Part shown: positions 62,737 to 64,000 of the stretch, in pieces | Layout of the letters: each line of letters begins with the position of its first letter | How positions within the stretch are numbered: the first letter of the stretch is position 1 | Assembly (NCBI GenBank): GCA_023439505.1 | Contig: JAEXNR010000005.1 | Coordinates: forward strand, 1 to 64,000 | Origin: Bacillota bacterium | GTDB taxonomy: Bacteria > Bacillota > Clostridia > Lachnospirales > Lachnospiraceae | DNA: 64,000 nucleotides | Direction: 5' to 3' | Made by a program: the position numbers and the translations under genes | Notes under the pieces: model-generated | The model's input: the letters and a program-made list of their open reading frames with translations, nothing else | Database searches by the model: none | What the model was told of the DNA's origin: nothing

Positions 62737-62767
62737 GAAAGAGCATTCATAACTTCTGATATAGGAA

Positions 62768-62834
62768 GGAAGAAAGAAAAGAGGAATGAGGCAATTAACG
62801 TGAGTTGATTCCCCATTCCTCTTTTCTTTCTTCT
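62768..62834 (+). terminator. Long terminator hairpin after the DUF368 gene
   Basis: A 19-bp perfect stem (62770-62788 with 62814-62832), extendable by two pairs, ends in a T/C-rich tract (TTTCTTCTTTCTTT). It lies 33 bases after the stop codon. Confidence 0.8.
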
Positions 62835-62895
62835 TTCTTTAGCGGTTCCTTATTATAAATAAAATTAGAAAAAGATTAAAAAGGGAAAATTTCAA

Positions 62896-62924
62896 TTGAC
62901 AATTACTAGTAAATGTAGTATTTA
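62896..62924 (+). promoter_or_regulatory. Promoter of the SPFH gene with internal palindrome
   Basis: TTGACA (62896-62901), 17 bases, then TATTTA (62919-62924). Between the boxes lies the 10-bp palindrome TTACTAGTAA (62904-62913), a likely operator that would block polymerase when bound. Confidence 0.6.
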
Positions 62925-63014
62925 TATGATATCAATATAATATCAAAACAATATAAAAACAAAAGCGCTGCTCTTGTTGGAAGTAAAATCAGACGGCGTA
63001 GAAAAGGGGCAAAT

Positions 63015-64000
63015 ATGAAGATAGAAGAACGCGGCAATGAGATGTATATTGTAGAAGAAAAAGAAATCAAGCCCTTTAGTGGCGGTATGGCTCTGCTTCT
63101 TGTGATAGCAGGCTTTGCCATTGCCATCTTACTGATTGTACTGGGAGGAATTCAGTTAGAAGCAATGCATTATGTATTTGGTGGTATCTTCATGACAGTG
63201 GGTGTTCTGGGAATCCTGGTTTTATGTATTATGCTTGGCGGATTCCATATCTTAAATCCCAATGAAGCACTGGTTTTAACCTTATTCGGCAAGTATTATG
63301 GCACCATTAAGAAAGAGGGCTTTTATTACACGAATCCGTTTGCGGGAGCAATTAATCCGGCCGCAAGAGGGACACAGCAGACAAATGTAGCAATCGCAAC
63401 CGGGACGACCGGTACGAATGCGCATATAAGCGCATCCACATCAGGGAAGAAGATCTCCACCAAAACCTTAACGATGAACAACGAGAAACAAAAGGTAAAT
63501 GATGTACTGGGAAATCCGATTATCATTGGAGCAGTGGTGATCTGGAGAGTTAAGGATCCTACAAAGGCGGTATTCAGTGTAGATAATTTTAAAACATTTT
63601 TATCCATACAATGTGACTCTACGATTCGTAATGTGGCAAGATTATACCCCTATGATTCCATGGAAGATGATGTGGATGAGAAGACCCTTCGCGGCAGCAG
63701 TCAGGAGATTGCGGAAAGTATGAGAGAGGAATTACAGCAAAGGGTACGTGAGGCGGGACTTGAAATCAAGGAAGTAAGAATTACACATCTATCCTATGCG
63801 GAAGAAATTGCCGCAGCCATGCTGCAAAGACAGCAGGCAGTTGCGATCATTGCAGCCCGCCAGAAGATAGTGGAAGGCGCTGTCAGCATGGTGAAAATGG
63901 CTATTGATCAATTAGGGCAGGAGGAAGTTGTGGTACTTGATGAGGAGAGAAAGGCAGCAATGGTAAGCAATCTACTGGTTGTTCTGTGCGGTAATAGGGA
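63015..64000 (+). CDS. SPFH/Band 7 domain membrane protein (truncated by window end)
   Basis: At least 328 residues are visible. Two N-terminal transmembrane segments (GGMALLLVIAGFAIAILLIVLGG and YVFGGIFMTVGVLGILVLCIML) precede an SPFH domain (LNPNEALVLTLFGKYYGTIKKEGFYYTNPF, IIIGAVVIWRVKDPTKAVFSVDNF, QCDSTIRNVARLYPYD, REAGLEIKEVRITHLSYAEEIAAAMLQRQQA). Such flotillin/stomatin-like proteins form membrane scaffolds. A Gly/Thr/Ser-rich insert (ATGTTGTNAHISASTSGKK) interrupts the early SPFH region. AAAAGGGG precedes the ATG. The end of the gene is outside the window. Confidence 0.9.
   Translation, partial: MKIEERGNEMYIVEEKEIKPFSGGMALLLVIAGFAIAILLIVLGGIQLEAMHYVFGGIFMTVGVLGILVLCIMLGGFHILNPNEALVLTLFGKYYGTIKKEGFYYTNPFAGAINPAARGTQQTNVAIATGTTGTNAHISASTSGKKISTKTLTMNNEKQKVNDVLGNPIIIGAVVIWRVKDPTKAVFSVDNFKTFLSIQCDSTIRNVARLYPYDSMEDDVDEKTLRGSSQEIAESMREELQQRVREAGLEIKEVRITHLSYAEEIAAAMLQRQQAVAIIAARQKIVEGAVSMVKMAIDQLGQEEVVVLDEERKAAMVSNLLVVLCGNR

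Noticed and set aside
1..64000. CRISPR array, insertion sequence or rRNA operon
   Set aside because: No regularly spaced repeats, no transposase gene and no rRNA sequence could be seen in the window.

Overview
The window reads as chromosome from a low-GC Gram-positive anaerobe of the Clostridia, most like a Lachnospiraceae member. Support: strong AGGAGG-type ribosome binding sites, lipobox substrate-binding proteins, LplB/LplC-type sugar permeases, a DUF4832/NAT_N carbohydrate locus, an SPFH protein, a DUF368 (PopT-type) protein and clostridial-style chemotaxis genes. No rRNA or complete tRNA gene is present, so the lineage is inferred from gene content only.

Region 1 (1-10.76 kb) is a visibly A+T-rich integrated island. 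It begins with a tyrosine integrase and ends at a displaced 3' piece of a tRNA-Leu gene (anticodon loop to acceptor end), which is the expected scar of integration into that tRNA. The left junction lies outside the window. The cargo is defence-like. One block is a three-gene set: a PD-(D/E)XK-like protein, a DUF5655 protein with its own ExK motif, and an SF2 helicase with an apparent C-terminal nuclease. The second block has its own promoter: a VbhA-like small protein followed by a Hachiman pair (HamA DUF1837 and HamB helicase). hamB carries a perfect 16-bp hairpin just inside its coding sequence.

Region 2 (10.9-25 kb) is ordinary chromosome: an XRE-DUF5680 regulator, a flavin-type split-barrel protein, an ECF sigma factor with a BcrA-like ABC exporter operon, an isochorismatase-family hydrolase, and a minus-strand UgpC/MalK-type uptake operon ending in a phosphodiesterase-like enzyme and a tyrosine phosphatase. 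A TetR regulator is divergent from the uptake operon.

Region 3 (25-33 kb) holds an orphan sugar-binding protein, a KefB-type antiporter behind a long leader, and a complete lasso-peptide cluster. The cluster has B1 and cyclase C, a nucleotidyltransferase, an HPrK-like kinase and protease B2, all on the minus strand. A 43-codon precursor gene lies on the opposite strand between the two blocks. The predicted core ends in Ser, fitting C-terminal phosphorylation and further decoration of the paeninodin/pseudomycoidin kind.

Region 4 (33-45.2 kb) is a carbohydrate locus: a LacI regulator, a small zinc-ribbon-like protein, two DUF4832-type proteins, a NAT_N/GNAT_C acyltransferase, an MFS transporter, a Gfo/Idh/MocA oxidoreductase, an LplB/LplC/LipO-type ABC importer and a CBM9-like protein.

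Region 5 (45.2-54 kb) has a LysR-linked AtuA/DUF4387/CitMHS operon, a bacterial Cdc48-type double AAA ATPase with an Hsp20, a disordered protein on the opposite strand, and a catalytic-domain-only tyrosine recombinase.

Region 6 (54-64 kb) holds cheW, an MCP, cheA and an HD-GYP phosphodiesterase gene, then an RpiR regulator beside a decayed oxidoreductase, a DUF368 protein and a truncated SPFH gene. Several long perfect hairpins mark gene ends throughout.
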